A stretch of DNA of 64,000 bases from Smallanthus sonchifolius (lineage: Eukaryota; Streptophyta; Magnoliopsida; Asterales; Asteraceae), in contig CM042023.1 of the NCBI GenBank assembly GCA_023525975.1, positions 18,773,501-18,837,500 of the forward strand, read 5' to 3'. Below are positions 10,803 through 21,511 of the stretch, piece after piece. A program made the translations under genes and the position numbers. Every line of letters starts with the position of its first letter. The first letter of the stretch is position 1. Under the pieces are notes generated by a model that searched no databases, was not told the origin of the DNA, and was given only the letters and a program-made list of their open reading frames with translations.

Positions 10803-10946
10803 TTAAAAGAAAACCTGGAAGCGCTAAAGACACAGAACACCGAGATGCTGGCAAGAGACCGAACACGTGACGATGAGGTAGAGAGGCTATAGAAGCAAAT
10901 GGAGGAGGACCACGGAAAGATGAAACGGTTCGAACAAACCATGTAA
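10803..10946 (+). pseudogene. Coiled-coil remnant, perhaps the 3' end of a CACTA-element protein
   Basis: Translates to a charged coiled-coil segment beginning LKENLEALKTQNTEMLARD, with one internal TAG, ending at TAA 10944-10946. CACTA (En/Spm) plant proteins often end in such a coiled coil. The next 450 bases carry CACTA-like subterminal repeats, which is the reason for the assignment. The segment is too short for certainty. Confidence 0.35.
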
Positions 10947-11099
10947 GAGCTTTTGTGACAACAGTCATGATCGGGACACCCTCCCCATAGGCTAAATTTT
11001 TATATTTATTATTTGTAAATTTTGTAATTTTTAATTTCTAGAATTTTTATTTTTATTTGTAATTTTCTAGGAAATTTAAATATAACAGAAATTTTGTTT

Positions 11100-11400
11100 T
11101 ATAAATTGTTTATTATTACCGACGTAATTCTATCGGTAAAATTTAAAGGCATCGGCGGTTATAGGTGTATCGGTAATCTGTCACTATCTTATCTATCGGT
11201 AATCCGTCGGAAACGAACACTTTGGACTATCTTTCAAATGTTGTAGGTGATCTATCGGTAATGTAGTTCGTCATTGATCCCTTGGTAAGTTGTGTATAGG
11301 AAAAGATTACTCATGGCCATACTCATGATGGTAGGTTATCGATAGATTTTTGTCAATAACCACTTTTACCGACGGATTGCCAAACTTAACTCTTCGATGA
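11100..11400. mobile_element. CACTA-like subterminal repeat region, decayed
   Basis: The words TATCGGTAA and ACCGACG recur at irregular spacing (for example about 11118, 11160, 11185, 11205, 11250 and 11370), the pattern seen in subterminal regions of CACTA elements. No terminal CACTA or target duplication was found. Confidence 0.45.
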
Positions 11401-11439
11401 TACTCTTTTGTTTTTCAGACTCTTTAAATATAAACTAAA

Positions 11440-11652
11440 TGTAATATCCCAAAAACAAGACGGAAAGAATAAACGAGTTTCATACTACACGAGGAACATA
11501 ACGAACAAAGCCCGATGGACCGGGCCGAGACTGGGCCGACGAACTTGGAGGGGTGTTTCCCTTTCAAATAGGCCAACATGCCAACATTTCTCTCGTTTGC
11601 AAGTTTTAGAGAGAGAAACCGTAAAAAGAGAAAGTTGACGGATCGACTCGAG
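11440..11652 (+). repeat. Left piece of a gypsy-type LTR
   Basis: Starts TGTAATATCCCAAAAAC, a typical start for gypsy LTRs in which TGTAA is followed by a CCC run. It is interrupted at 11653 by the next element. The LTR piece at 21512-22969 ends TTTTGGGCCTTACA, nearly the inverse of this start, so the two may be halves of one LTR. This is a hypothesis, as the flanking 5-mers (CTAAA and AGAAA) do not match. Confidence 0.4.
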
Positions 11653-11763
11653 TGTAACACCTGCTATAAAAATGTCCAAAATTTGACTAAGGTACAAACC
11701 ATAAGGGCTATAAGTGTAAATAACATATAGATCAAAGTTCAAAAGTGAAAATCATGAAAATTC

Positions 11764-12082
11764 AACGGTGACGAACTGTCAAGGACGGTAACGGTCCGTT
11801 ACGGGCAGGGCACGCGAACCCTGATAGCTTACTACGTGTCCAGCGACTCATCTTCAAATAATGACGCGTGGAAACCATATAACGGACCGTCACGCCTGGT
11901 AACGGACCGTCACGACCCCAGACTTACCCTGGTGCGCCACGCATCAACTCCGTAACGGACCGTCACGCCTGGTAAAGGTTCGTCACAATCCAAAATGACC
12001 AGAAGGCAACACGAGTCTGATGACACGCGAACCCTAGTCTGGTGACGGACCGTCACCACCCGTAACGGTCCGTCACGGGCTC
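11764..12082 (+). promoter_or_regulatory. Array of palindromic CCGTCACG/CGTGACGG motifs in U3
   Basis: Motifs of the form GTAACGGACCGTCACG recur around 11780, 11880, 11898, 11952 and 12045, including GGTGACGG-A-CCGTCACC with perfect 8-bp arms. Each contains TGACG, the core of as-1-like sites bound by plant TGA/bZIP factors (established). They end just before the TATA box. The 3' LTR has the same array with 45 extra bases of tandem duplication near 19870. Confidence 0.6.
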
Positions 12083-12093
12083 AGAGTTTTCCC

Positions 12094-12101
12094 TATAAAT
12101 A
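12094..12101 (+). promoter_or_regulatory. TATA box of LTR 1
   Basis: TATAAATA within CCCTATAAATAGATGG, repeated in LTR 2 at 20057-20064. Transcription would start about 30 bases downstream. Confidence 0.75.
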
Positions 12102-12327
12102 GATGGTCGAGTTCAGTCCATTTCCACATCCCATACTTGATCTTCTCTATCATTTTTTTTATCCCAGAGCTTCCTTAGCTCATTCCCAACAATCCCGGTT
12201 CGACTCCCGCTCGTTATAGTGCCCGGTGTAGGAAGAAACGCTCGTAGAAAAGTCAAGACGCTAGAAAAATCAACTCAAGAAGATAGTCTATAAGCTTTCA
12301 ACTTAGAGGCTCACTCCTATAAAACAA

Positions 12328-12731
12328 GGTGAATACTTTATCTCTCTGAAAACTTGTGTCAAACATTTTATTTACGAAAATGGCCAAATAAAGGTTTAGA
12401 AAATAATGCTCAACGTTCTTCTACGAACAAAACATTCAGGCTATAGGTATGCGTAAAACTTGCAAGGGATACACGGATCTCGGTGAAATTCCCGGATTGC
12501 GGCTGGTGCTTGTCTTATAAAAACTTCGGAGGCAAACCTGTCCATTTTTATAAGACATGAAGCTAGTGTATACTGTGGTGCGATTGAACAGGACATACAT
12601 GCTGAATGTGTGGATTGAACATAAAGTTGTGATTATGAAATTAATACTTGTTTGTGCCAAATGATTTTACTGTCAAGATAATTGTATTCACCGGCGTTCG
12701 CGCTGACGTTTTATTTTCAAAAAGTTTTCAG
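12328..12731 (+). promoter_or_regulatory. Leader block pair: GGTGAATAC and its complement, with acceptor-like CAG
   Basis: GGTGAATAC at 12328-12336 (donor-like AAG/GTGAATA) is the exact reverse complement of GTATTCACC at 12684-12692. A pyrimidine tract and TTTTCAG follow (AG at 12730-12731). The same arrangement is in LTR 2 (20290-20298, 20647-20655, AG at 20693-20694). A function in splicing or RNA folding is inference. Confidence 0.5.
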
Positions 12732-13219
12732 GAAATGAATAAACTGAAATAAGAACGGGGTATGGGCAGACATCAAATCTGACCCAAGAAAAGAAAATGT
12801 GAGAGGCAGACATCAGATCTGACCTATGAAAAGGATAGACTTACACATTGCATTCTTAGGCCTCGTGTGTAGAAAATCCTAAAGAAAAGAAAAGGGAGAT
12901 AGAACCAGGGGATTGATCAACCCTAGGTAGTACTATTTCCAGTGGCTATATATGTATTTGATTTCAAACAATGTTTTGTAATCAAAATGAAAAAGGGTAT
13001 TTAAATCTCTATGTTTATAAAGTAAATATAAAACTTTTGTCTTCTAACTGAGTTTTGATATTTACAAATACAACCCTTGAGGTTGAAAGAATGTTGAAAT
13101 GATCCTTTTGAAAAAGACTCTTGCTGTATTTATAAAAACTCTGAAATCAAAGTTCAACGATGATACCAATCGTTGGTCGCACGCGTCCAGCGGGTGCCTG
13201 GGGCGGGGTGTGACAGGGT

Positions 13220-13231
13220 TGGTATCAGAGC
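13220..13231 (+). other. Primer-binding site (tRNA-iMet type)
   Basis: TGGTATCAGAGC, four bases after the LTR end. Confidence 0.9.
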
Positions 13232-13557
13232 CACACGTTTTAGCGAATTAGATACTTGGATCTGGTATCTAGGCTTTAACCATAAGTTTATCTATTACTT
13301 TAAAATGAAGATAAGAAAACAAGGTAACCTTCTGACCAGTATGTAGTTATCTGACAAACGGAAGTGTTCTGTCTAAGGAAAGAGCGGTGTATAAATCTCT
13401 CCTAGACCCGTCGCTTTTACGTGGGAACATATCTGTTGGATGTACTACTCTGGAAAGATAATCATCCTTGTAGAGCTTTAGTTAAGATAAAGATGCTGGC
13501 TTTAGTATCTAAGTCTTGACTAAAAATAAGATAAGTACTAGTATTTTAAGATTGCAG

Positions 13558-14295
13558 ATGTCTGGAGATAATTCTGTACCTGTTTATTATGACCCCAATC
13601 GTCCAATCAAACAAGAGTCACCTGAGTATCATCCCTTAGGATCTTGTATGAACCCTATCTCTTCACCCTACTATAACGACGATCCGTTTGCCATTCTCCC
13701 TAATAACAACTCTCCCGAATACCACCATCAATCTTATAACTCTTCTAGTCAATGGATGGAGGCTGGTTCTAACTTCTGCAACTGGAATACAAATATCCAA
13801 CAGCTACAAGGAAACAACGAGGCTGAATCAAGTTATACTCAACATAACATATCAGCAGAAGAGGGTCCATCTGAGGAATCCCACCAAAATGAACCTGCTT
13901 CTGAAAATCCGGAAGACTATCCGTTCAATAATCCTATTTCAAATAGTTCCGACTATCAATCTTATAATTTTGAAACTCCTATTTTATATGACCCCTATAT
14001 GTTTCCTGAACCTCCATATGATGGCCCTTTCAAAGAGTATTTCCAAGCTCCTCCGAAATACCAAAATGTTTATAATGAAATTATGATGGGACTTCGTAAG
14101 CCCCCTCCTAAATATGGGTATGCAGAAAGTATGCCCTCTTCTCCTATTGAATGTTTAGACCGTTCATTGCGCCAAATGGACGAAGTAACAAGAAAGAAGA
14201 TAATGGATAAAGCAAGAACCAAATTTTATGGGAAACAAGTATATGAATATGGAGAGGACTTGATGACTCTTAGAAAAGAGCTTATGAAAGATTAG
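13558..14295 (+). CDS. Extra ORF 1 of the Tekay-like element (245 aa, unknown function)
   Basis: The ATG at 13558 follows directly on a pyrimidine/TTGCAG acceptor-like sequence, which is why I choose it. The protein (MSGDNSVPVYYDPNRPIKQ...) is rich in Pro, Tyr, Ser and Asn in its first two thirds, with repeated PxY-type motifs and YDP. It ends in a charged helical segment (MDEVTRKKIMDKARTKFYG). No zinc knuckle, protease or membrane segment is visible. It lies between the primer-binding site and gag, where most gypsy elements have only a leader. It is uninterrupted although the pol frame downstream is heavily mutated. I do not recognise a family; a structural, gag-related or regulatory role is possible. 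Confidence 0.65.
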   Translation: MSGDNSVPVYYDPNRPIKQESPEYHPLGSCMNPISSPYYNDDPFAILPNNNSPEYHHQSYNSSSQWMEAGSNFCNWNTNIQQLQGNNEAESSYTQHNISAEEGPSEESHQNEPASENPEDYPFNNPISNSSDYQSYNFETPILYDPYMFPEPPYDGPFKEYFQAPPKYQNVYNEIMMGLRKPPPKYGYAESMPSSPIECLDRSLRQMDEVTRKKIMDKARTKFYGKQVYEYGEDLMTLRKELMKD

Positions 14296-14363
14296 AATCG
14301 TTTTTATTGTATTTTGTAATATATTTCTATAAAAATAAAATATCGTTTTGTTTATTTTTCAGA

Positions 14364-14855
14364 ATGGTCGGAAAAGGCAAGGGTCATAGCTTTATTCGTA
14401 AATTTGCTCTAGCTAGTTATCATGAACGAAAAACCAATGAAACAACTATAGAAAATAATGAGGAAACTGAAAGTTCAACTTTTAGAAGCCTAGGAGAAAT
14501 AGGAAACCCTAGTGTTCCCTATAATCCTTCTATAAGTTTTCATTCTGCTCCTACCGCTGGAAGTTATAATATCACTCCTATATATTCCCGAAATTTTCAT
14601 GAAGGATATGCCGATATGCCTTATGAAAATAATCCTGAAAAAGAAGAACGTGTTGACTCTAATATACCTTACATTCCATACTATGAGACGATTCCCATCC
14701 CTGCTACTCATATAAACGAGAATGCATCGGGAAGTGAAAGAGAACGAATGTTGCTGAACATGATAGCTGAATTGGAACGAGAAAAAGCTGAAGTTGAAAC
14801 TCCGAATGCTTTGCTAATAAAAGCTCTTAAAGAAAAGAATTTTAGAAATTTATAG
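14364..14855 (+). CDS. Extra ORF 2 of the Tekay-like element (163 aa, unknown function)
   Basis: The ATG at 14364 lies one base after an acceptor-like TTTATTTTTCAG. The protein starts MVGKGKGHSFIRKFALASYH (basic). Its middle is Pro/Tyr/Ser-rich (YNPSISFHSAPTAGSYN), as in ORF 1, and it ends in a coiled coil (REKAEVETPNALLIKALKEK). The shared PxY/SP-rich composition and the repeated acceptor-ATG layout suggest ORF 1 and ORF 2 are related in expression strategy. The 68-base gap from ORF 1 is AT-rich and intron-like. The frame is intact. Function unknown. Confidence 0.6.
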   Translation: MVGKGKGHSFIRKFALASYHERKTNETTIENNEETESSTFRSLGEIGNPSVPYNPSISFHSAPTAGSYNITPIYSRNFHEGYADMPYENNPEKEERVDSNIPYIPYYETIPIPATHINENASGSERERMLLNMIAELEREKAEVETPNALLIKALKEKNFRNL

Positions 14856-14944
14856 GAATAATAATTTATATATGTATCATCTTCTGTAATATATTCTTAT
14901 TAATAAAGAAGTTTCGTTTTAATTCCAATCTAATTCTATATAGT

Positions 14945-16726
14945 ATGTCGAAAAATATCGGACCTTCACAACACACCAGGGGAAAGAAGAAACAGACAGG
15001 AGTTGAAAATACTGCTACTGAATCCCGAAAGGAACTCCAAAAGATGATTACAGAAGGAATCAAGGATTCCCTTCCAATGATCTTTACTGAATTAGAAAAG
15101 AGTCAAGCTGATAGGCTATCTGCACAACCATCAAATAAAAAATCTATCAATTCTCAACCTTTAACCCAGCATACCCGAACTATCACGCAGTCCCAACCAA
15201 TTACTCTAAAACCTGAAAGTTCCGCAACTCATAAGACTGAGAAGACTAGGAAAGAAAAATATTACCATAACTCTTCTGAAGATGAGAGTATGGGTAATAA
15301 CTATGGTAATATAGAAAAGAAGAGAAAAGTAGTTGGCTGTACTTACAAGATGTTTCAGGACTGTAAGCCATAAAACTTCTCTGGGAGAGAAAGAGGAATT
15401 GTCACATTAAGGTGGATAGAAAAGACTGAATCCGTACTAGCTATCAGCAAATGTGCTGAAAAAGACAAGGTTCTTTATGCCTCAAGCTTATTTAAAGATC
15501 AAGCATTAGAATGGTGGAACAACAGAGTAGTTGCCAAAGGAAGAGAAGCAGCCTATGCAATAGGCTGGAGTGCTTTCAAAACCCGAGTAGAAAAGAAGTA
15601 CGTTCCCCAGAATGAGAGAGAACAGATAGAAGGAAAATTCTTGAGTCTTAAGATGATAGGAACAAATCATCAGGAGCATTCCACCAAACTCCTTGAATAT
15701 GCTAGAATAGTTCCACATCTTGCTACCCCTGAATCAAACCTGATAAAGCGTTATATTTGGGGTTTGATTGGAGAAATTCGCGACATGGTCAAAATCACAA
15801 ATTATGAAAACCTTGATTATGCTATGGATCTAGGAGCATCACTAACAAGCAGCTTGATTAGAAACCAGGAGGAGGGAAAGAAGAAGAAGGAATCTGGGCA
15901 AGGCCCAAGTGGATCAAAGAAATCTAATTTCATTCCCCGAAACAACAACTCTTTCATTCCGGAATGTCCCAAGTGCAGAAAAAGGCATTTAGGACAATGT
16001 CGTACTGGACTTTTCTGCAACTTTTGCAAAATGACCGGTCACAAAACAGAGAATTATTTCAAAAAGAAGCAAATCACTTGTTTTGAGTGTGGTGAAACCA
16101 GCCACATCAAAATCAATTGTCCTAAGCTAAAGAAACCTGATAGGACTGGTCCAAAACCTGCAGATGGAGTAAAGAAGAATGCGCGAGCATTCGTTCTCCA
16201 TACTCATGAAGCAGCAGGTATGCCCGATGTCATTACGGGTACATTTCTTGTCAATGGTATTTACGCTCGAGTTTTGTTTGACTCTGGTGCAAACCAAAGT
16301 TTTATAGATCATAGATTCTATAGACTGTTAAATAAAACTCTAGCTAAATTAGACAAGAAATACGTGGTAGAAACTTCCAACGGTGACTTAGTCCAAATCT
16401 CTGAAATCTTAAACGATTGTAATATCACACTATCAGGACATGTTATTCCTGCACAACTATTGCCAATGACTTTGGCAGGTTTTGACATTGTTTTAGGAAT
16501 AGATTGGTTAGCATCTAACCAGGCCCGTATCCTGTGTGATAAGAAAGCTATAGAACTTCATTCAAAAGGCAATATCTTGACTATACATGGCGATAAATTA
16601 ACCAACTCTGTTGGAATGATTTCCATGTTAAAAGCCACAAAGTATTTACGAAAAGGATGCTTAGCATATTTCGTATCTATAACCACCGACACTGGAAAAA
16701 GAAGATCGAATATGTGCCGGTTTTAG
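14945..16726 (+). pseudogene. gag-protease of the Tekay-like element, one nonsense codon
   Basis: The frame starts MSKNIGPSQHTRGKKKQTG at 14945, again just after an acceptor-like ATATAG. It continues in frame through a TAA at 15371-15373 to 16726. After the stop comes the gag capsid-like region (DQALEWWNNRV, typical of gypsy gag). Then come zinc-knuckle-like cysteine clusters at about 15966-16120 (CNFCKMTGHKTENYF and CFECGETSHIKINC, the second with the full CCHC pattern) and the aspartic protease motif LFDSGANQSFID at about 16275-16310, followed by ILGIDWL-like FDIVLGIDWLA. The protein packages element RNA and cleaves the polyprotein in functional relatives. The frame is left near 16700, where pol continues in another frame. 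Confidence 0.9.
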
Positions 16727-19536
16727 CTGAGTTTCCTGACGTTTTTCCCGACGAACTACATGGAATTCCACCTGAAAGAGAAGTAGAATTCAGAATTAAT
16801 CTAGTACCCGGTATGGCACCAATTGCCAAAGCCTCGTACAGATTAGCTCCAACGGAGATGGCAGAATTAAAGAAATAGTTGGATGAAATGCTCGAAAAAG
16901 GATTCATAAGACCAAGCTCGTCGCCTTGGGGAGCTCCAGTCTTGTTCGTTAAAAAAAAAAGACGGTTCAACGCGCATGTGCATTGATTATCGTGAGCTGA
17001 ATAAAGTCACGATTAAGAACCGTTATCCACTCCCCAGAATCGATGATCTCTTTGATTAACTCCAGGGAGCTCGATGCTTTTCAAAAATTGATCTTCGTTC
17101 TGGCTATCATCAATTAAAAGTCCAAGAAGAAGATATTCCCAAAACTGCCTTCAGAACTCGATATGGTCATTATGAGTTCATGGTAATGCCGTTTGGACTT
17201 ACTAATGCATCAACAGCTTTCATGGATATGATGAATCGAGTTTGCAAACCTTACTTAGACAAATTCATTATCGTATTTATTGACGATATTCTTATCTACT
17301 CCAAAAGTGAGGAAGATCATGCTAATCATTTGAAATCTTGCTTGAACTCTTGAGAAATGAAAAGCTTTATGCTAAATTCTCAAAATGCGAGTTCTGTTTA
17401 TCAGAAGTTCAATTCCTGGGACATGTCATTAACATTGATGGCATCCAAGTTGACCAGGTTAAAATTGTGGCTATATCCAAATGGAAAATTCCAAAGACTC
17501 TAACAGAAATCCGTAGTTTCCTCGGATTGGCTGGATACTATCGAAGATTTATCCAAGATTTTTCTCGAATTGCTGTTCCATTAACTTCTCTGACTCGCAA
17601 ATCAGTTAAGTATGAATGGTGACCTAAACAATCTGAAGCTTTTGAAACTCTGAAATGAAAACTGACACAAGCACCCATACTGGCTTTGACAGATGGAAAC
17701 GAAGGCTTTTCAGTATACTGTGATGCTTCACACACCGGCTTTGGTTGTGTGTTAATGCAAGGAATCAAAGTTATTGCTTATGCTTCCCGTCAATTGAAAA
17801 CTCATGAAAAGAATTGTACGACTCATGATTTAGAATTAGGCGCCATAATCTTTGCACTGAAATTATGGTGACACTATCTATGTGGAGTCAAATTCACCGT
17901 ATTCACTGATCATAAAACCCTAAAGTACATATTCAGCCAGAAAGAACTAAATATGAGGCAAAGACGTTAGATGGAAGTCCTAAATGATTACGATTGCGAA
18001 ATCTGTTATCATGAAGGAAAAGCTAATGTTGTAGTTGACGCCTTGAGTAGAAAGGAACATGAGAAACCTAAACGAGTTCGTGCTTTAAGACTCGATCTCC
18101 AAATCGATCTTATCACTCGTATTAAGGAATCTCATAAACTTGCTTTGCAAGAACCCAACCTTAAGAAGGAAGGATTGAGAGGAATGATCGACCATTTAGT
18201 CAAAAGTAGTGATGGAATTCTTCGAATGAATAAAAGAATTTGGGTTCCTATCTATGAAAACGTACGTGAAGAAATTCTTAAAGAAGCCCACAAATCTAAA
18301 TACACCATGCATCCTGGAATCGATAAAATGTACAAAAACCTAAAAGCCAATTATTGGTGGATAGGAATGAAAAAGCATATCGCTATCTATGTTGCAAAAT
18401 GTTTAATATGTTCCCAAGTAAAAGCTGAACACCAACAGTCTTCTGGCTTGTTACAATAACTTGAAATTCCTGTATGGAAATGGGAAATGATAACCACGGA
18501 TTTCATTACTAAACTTCCCCGAACCAGTCATGGGAATGATACAATCTGGGTTATTGTTGATAGACTTACTAAGTCTGCTCATTTCCTTCCCATGAAAGAA
18601 ACGTTCAACATGGATAAGTTGGCACAGTTATACGTTAACAAAATTGTATCATTACACGGTGTGCCACTATCTATTGTATCAGATAGAGATAGTAGATTTA
18701 CTTCTCGATTCTGGCAAAGTTTCCAAAAAGTTCTAGGTACAAAATTAAATCTTAGCACTGCCTACCATCCTCAAATGGACGGGCAGAGTGAAAGAACCAT
18801 TCAAACCCTTGAAGACATGTTAAGGACTTGTGTTATTGATCTTGGAGGAAGCTGGGATGACCACTTATTTCTTATGGAATTTTCCTACAATAATAGCTGT
18901 CATATGAGTATACATGCCGCTCCTTTTGAAGCCTTATACGGTCGTAAATGTCGAACTCCAATCTGTTGGCCCGAAATAGGAGAAAATCAGTTATCCAGAC
19001 CTGAAATAGTCCTGGAAACAACTGAGAAAGTTACTCAAATAAAAGATAGATTGAAATCGACTCGTGGTCGTCAAAAGAGTTATGCTGATAAGAGACGAAA
19101 GCCGTTAGAATTCAACGTCGGTGATAACGTTTTGTTGAAAGTTTCACCATGGAAAGGCGTTGTAAGATTTGGGAAGAAATGAAAATTAAGTCCTAGATTC
19201 GTAGGATCATTCAAAATCCTGAAAAGAGTTGGGCTTGTGGCCTATCAACTTGAATTACCAGAAGAAATGATTGGAGTACACGATGTATTCCATGTGTCAA
19301 ATCTATGCAAGTGTTTGGCAGATGAATCTCTGGTAATACCCATACAAGATGTAGAGGTAGATGAAAAATTAAGATTCGTGGAGCAACCTCTGCAAATCGA
19401 GGACAGGCAGGAAAAGAGATTGAAAAGAAAGAAATTGATAATCGTGAAAGTAAAATGGAACACCAGATGTGGACCTGAGTACACGTGGGAACTTGAGTCT
19501 GAAATGAAAAAGAAATATCCTCACTTGTTCGAATGA
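16700..19536 (+). pseudogene. pol of the Tekay-like element: RT, RNase H, integrase, chromodomain; many stops and frameshifts
   Basis: Order read across frames: linker with FPDVFPDELHGIPPEREVEF (about 16730); reverse transcriptase with GFIRPSSSPWGAPVLFVKK, YHQLKVQEEDIPKTAFRTRY and the catalytic FIDDILIYSKS (about 17278); RNase H with YCDASHTGFGCVLMQ (about 17717) and TDHKTLKYIF; integrase with an H-H-C-C zinc site (HPGIDKMYKNL...CLICSQVKAEH) and the DDE core, D in TTDFITKLPRT, D in VSDRDSRF, E in GQSERTIQTLE; and a chromodomain-like end (GPEYTWELESEMKKKYPHLF) that places it in the chromovirus Tekay/Del group. In-frame stops occur at about 16876, 17058, 17621, 17656, 17869, 17968, 18457 and 19180, with frameshifts near 16955 (A run) and 17340. 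It cannot encode working enzymes. Confidence 0.92.
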
Positions 19537-19560
19537 TCTCGAGGACGAGATTAAAATAAA

Positions 19561-19570
19561 TTGGAGAGGA
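19561..19570 (+). other. Polypurine tract
   Basis: TTGGAGAGGA immediately before the TG of the 3' LTR, the expected primer site for plus-strand synthesis. Confidence 0.7.
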
Positions 19571-21178
19571 TGTAACACCTGTCACAAAAATGTCCAAAAA
19601 TTGACTAAGGTACAAACCATAAGGGCTATAAGTGTAAATAACCTATAAGTCAAGGTTCAAAAAGTGAAAATCATGAAAATTCAATGGTAACGGACTGTCA
19701 CGGACGGTAACGGTCCATTACGGGCTGGGCACGCGAACCCTGATAGCTTGCCACGTGTCCAGTGACTCATCTTCAAAATCTGACGCTTGGAAACCTTATA
19801 ACGGACCGTCACGCCTGGTAACGGTCCGTCACGGCCCCAGACTCACCCTGGTGCATCAATTCCGTAACGGAGCGTCAATTCCGTAACGGATCAATTCCGC
19901 CACGCATCAATTCCGTAACGGAGCGTCACGTCTGGTAATGGTCCGTCACGATCCAAAATGACCAGAAGGCAACACGTGTCTGATGACTCGCAAACCCTAG
20001 TCTGGTGACGGACCGTCACCACCCGTAACGGTCCGTTACGGGCTCAGAGTTTGCCCTATAAATAGATGGTTGAGTTCAGTCCATTTCCACATCCCATACT
20101 CGATCTTCTCTATCATTTTTTTGTCCCAGAGCTTCTTTAGCTCATTCCCAACAATCCCGGTTCGACTCCCGCTCGTTATAGTGCCCGGTGTAGAAAGAAA
20201 CGCTTGTAGAAAAGTCAAGACGCTAGAAAAATCAAGTCAAGAAGATAGTCTATAAGCTTTCAACTTAGAGGCTCATTCCTATAAACCAAGGTGAATACTT
20301 TATCACTCTGAAAACTTGTGTCAAACATTTTATTTACGAAAATGGCCAAATAAAGGTTAAGGAAATAATGCTCAACGTTCTTCTACGAACAAAGCATTCA
20401 GGCCATAGATATGCATAAAACTTGCAAGGGATACACAGGTCTCAGGTGAAATTTCCGAATTGCGACTGGTGCTTATCTTATAACAACTTCGGAGGCAAAC
20501 CTGTCCATTGTTATAAGACATGAAGCTAGTGTATATTGTGGTGCGATTGAACATGACGGGTCTGCTGAATGTGTGGATTGAACATAAAGTTGTGATTATA
20601 AAATTAATACTTATTTGTGCCAAATGATTTTACTGTCAAGATAATTGTATTCACCGGCGTTCACGCTGACGTTTTATTTTCAAAATGTTTTCAGGAAATG
20701 AATAAACTGAAATAAGAACGGGGTATGAGCAGACATCAGATCTGACCCAAGAAAAGAAAATGTGAGAGGCAGATATCAGATCTGACCTATGAAAAGGATA
20801 GACTTACACGTTTGATTCTTAGGCCTCGTGTGTAGAAAATCTTAAAGAAAAGAAAAGGGAGATAGAACCAGGGGATTGATCAACCCTAGGTAGTACTATT
20901 TCCAGTGGCTATATATGTATTTGATTTCAAACAATGTTTTGTAATCAAAATGAAAAAGGGTATTTAAATCTCTATGTTTATAAAGTAAATATAAAACTTT
21001 TGTCTTCTAACTGAGTTTTGATATTTACAAATACAACCCTTGAGGTTGAAAGAATGTTGAAACGATCCTTTTGAAAAAGACTCTTGCTGTATTTATAAAA
21101 ACTCTGAAATCAAAGTTCAACGATGATACCAATCGTTGGTCGCACGCGTCCAGCGGGTGCCTGGGGCGGGGTGTGACA
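19571..21178 (+). repeat. LTR 2 of the Tekay-like element (1608 bp)
   Basis: Same ends as LTR 1. It is 45 bp longer, which matches a local tandem duplication of CATCAATTCCGTAACGGA-type sequence at about 19855-19925. TATA box at 20057-20064; the leader block pair is at 20290-20298 and 20647-20655. Confidence 0.9.
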
Positions 21179-21511
21179 GGGTTGGTATCAGAGCCACAGG
21201 TTTTAGAGAATTAGATACTTGGATCTGGTATCTAGGCTTTAACCATAAGTTTATCTATTACTTTAAAATTAAGATAAGAAAACAAGGTAACCTTCTGACC
21301 AGTATGTAGTTATATGACAAACGAAAGTGTTCTGTCTAAAGAAAGAGCGGTGTATAAATCTCTCCTAGATCCGTCGCTCTTACCTGGGAACATATTTGTT
21401 GGAGGTACTACTCTGGAAAGATAACCATCCTTGTAGAGCTTTAGTTAAGATAAGGATGCTGGCTTTAGTATCTAAGTCTTGACAAAAAATAAGATAAGTA
21501 CTAATATTTTA
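21179..21511 (+). other. Second primer-binding site and leader, joined to LTR 2
   Basis: After LTR 2 the sequence does not leave the element. It repeats the 5' internal region (primer site at 21183-21194, then the same leader as 13232-13545 with few differences) and stops matching near 21511. LTR 2 is therefore also the 5' LTR of a second, almost completely deleted copy. Confidence 0.85.

Larger units (their letters stand above)
11653..13215 (+). repeat. LTR 1 of the Tekay-like element (1563 bp)
   Basis: Starts TGTAACACCTGC and ends GGGGTGTGACA. U3 (about 11653-12093) holds a palindromic TGACGG/CCGTCA array. A TATA box is at 12094-12101. The part downstream of the TATA box holds the donor-like and acceptor-like blocks described separately. 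Confidence 0.9.
11653..21178 (+). mobile_element. Ty3/gypsy chromovirus (Tekay-like) LTR retrotransposon, non-functional
   Basis: A 9.5-kb element with LTRs at 11653-13215 and 19571-21178, a primer-binding site at 13220-13231, two extra ORFs, gag-protease, then reverse transcriptase, RNase H, integrase and a C-terminal chromodomain-like segment, and a purine-rich tract TTGGAGAGGA at 19561-19570 just before the 3' LTR. Order and motifs are those of gypsy chromoviruses. The left flank is TCGAG. A matching right flank cannot be tested because LTR2 is followed by another leader. The LTRs are still very similar but gag-pol carries many stops, so the element probably moved with help or decayed after insertion. 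Confidence 0.9.
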
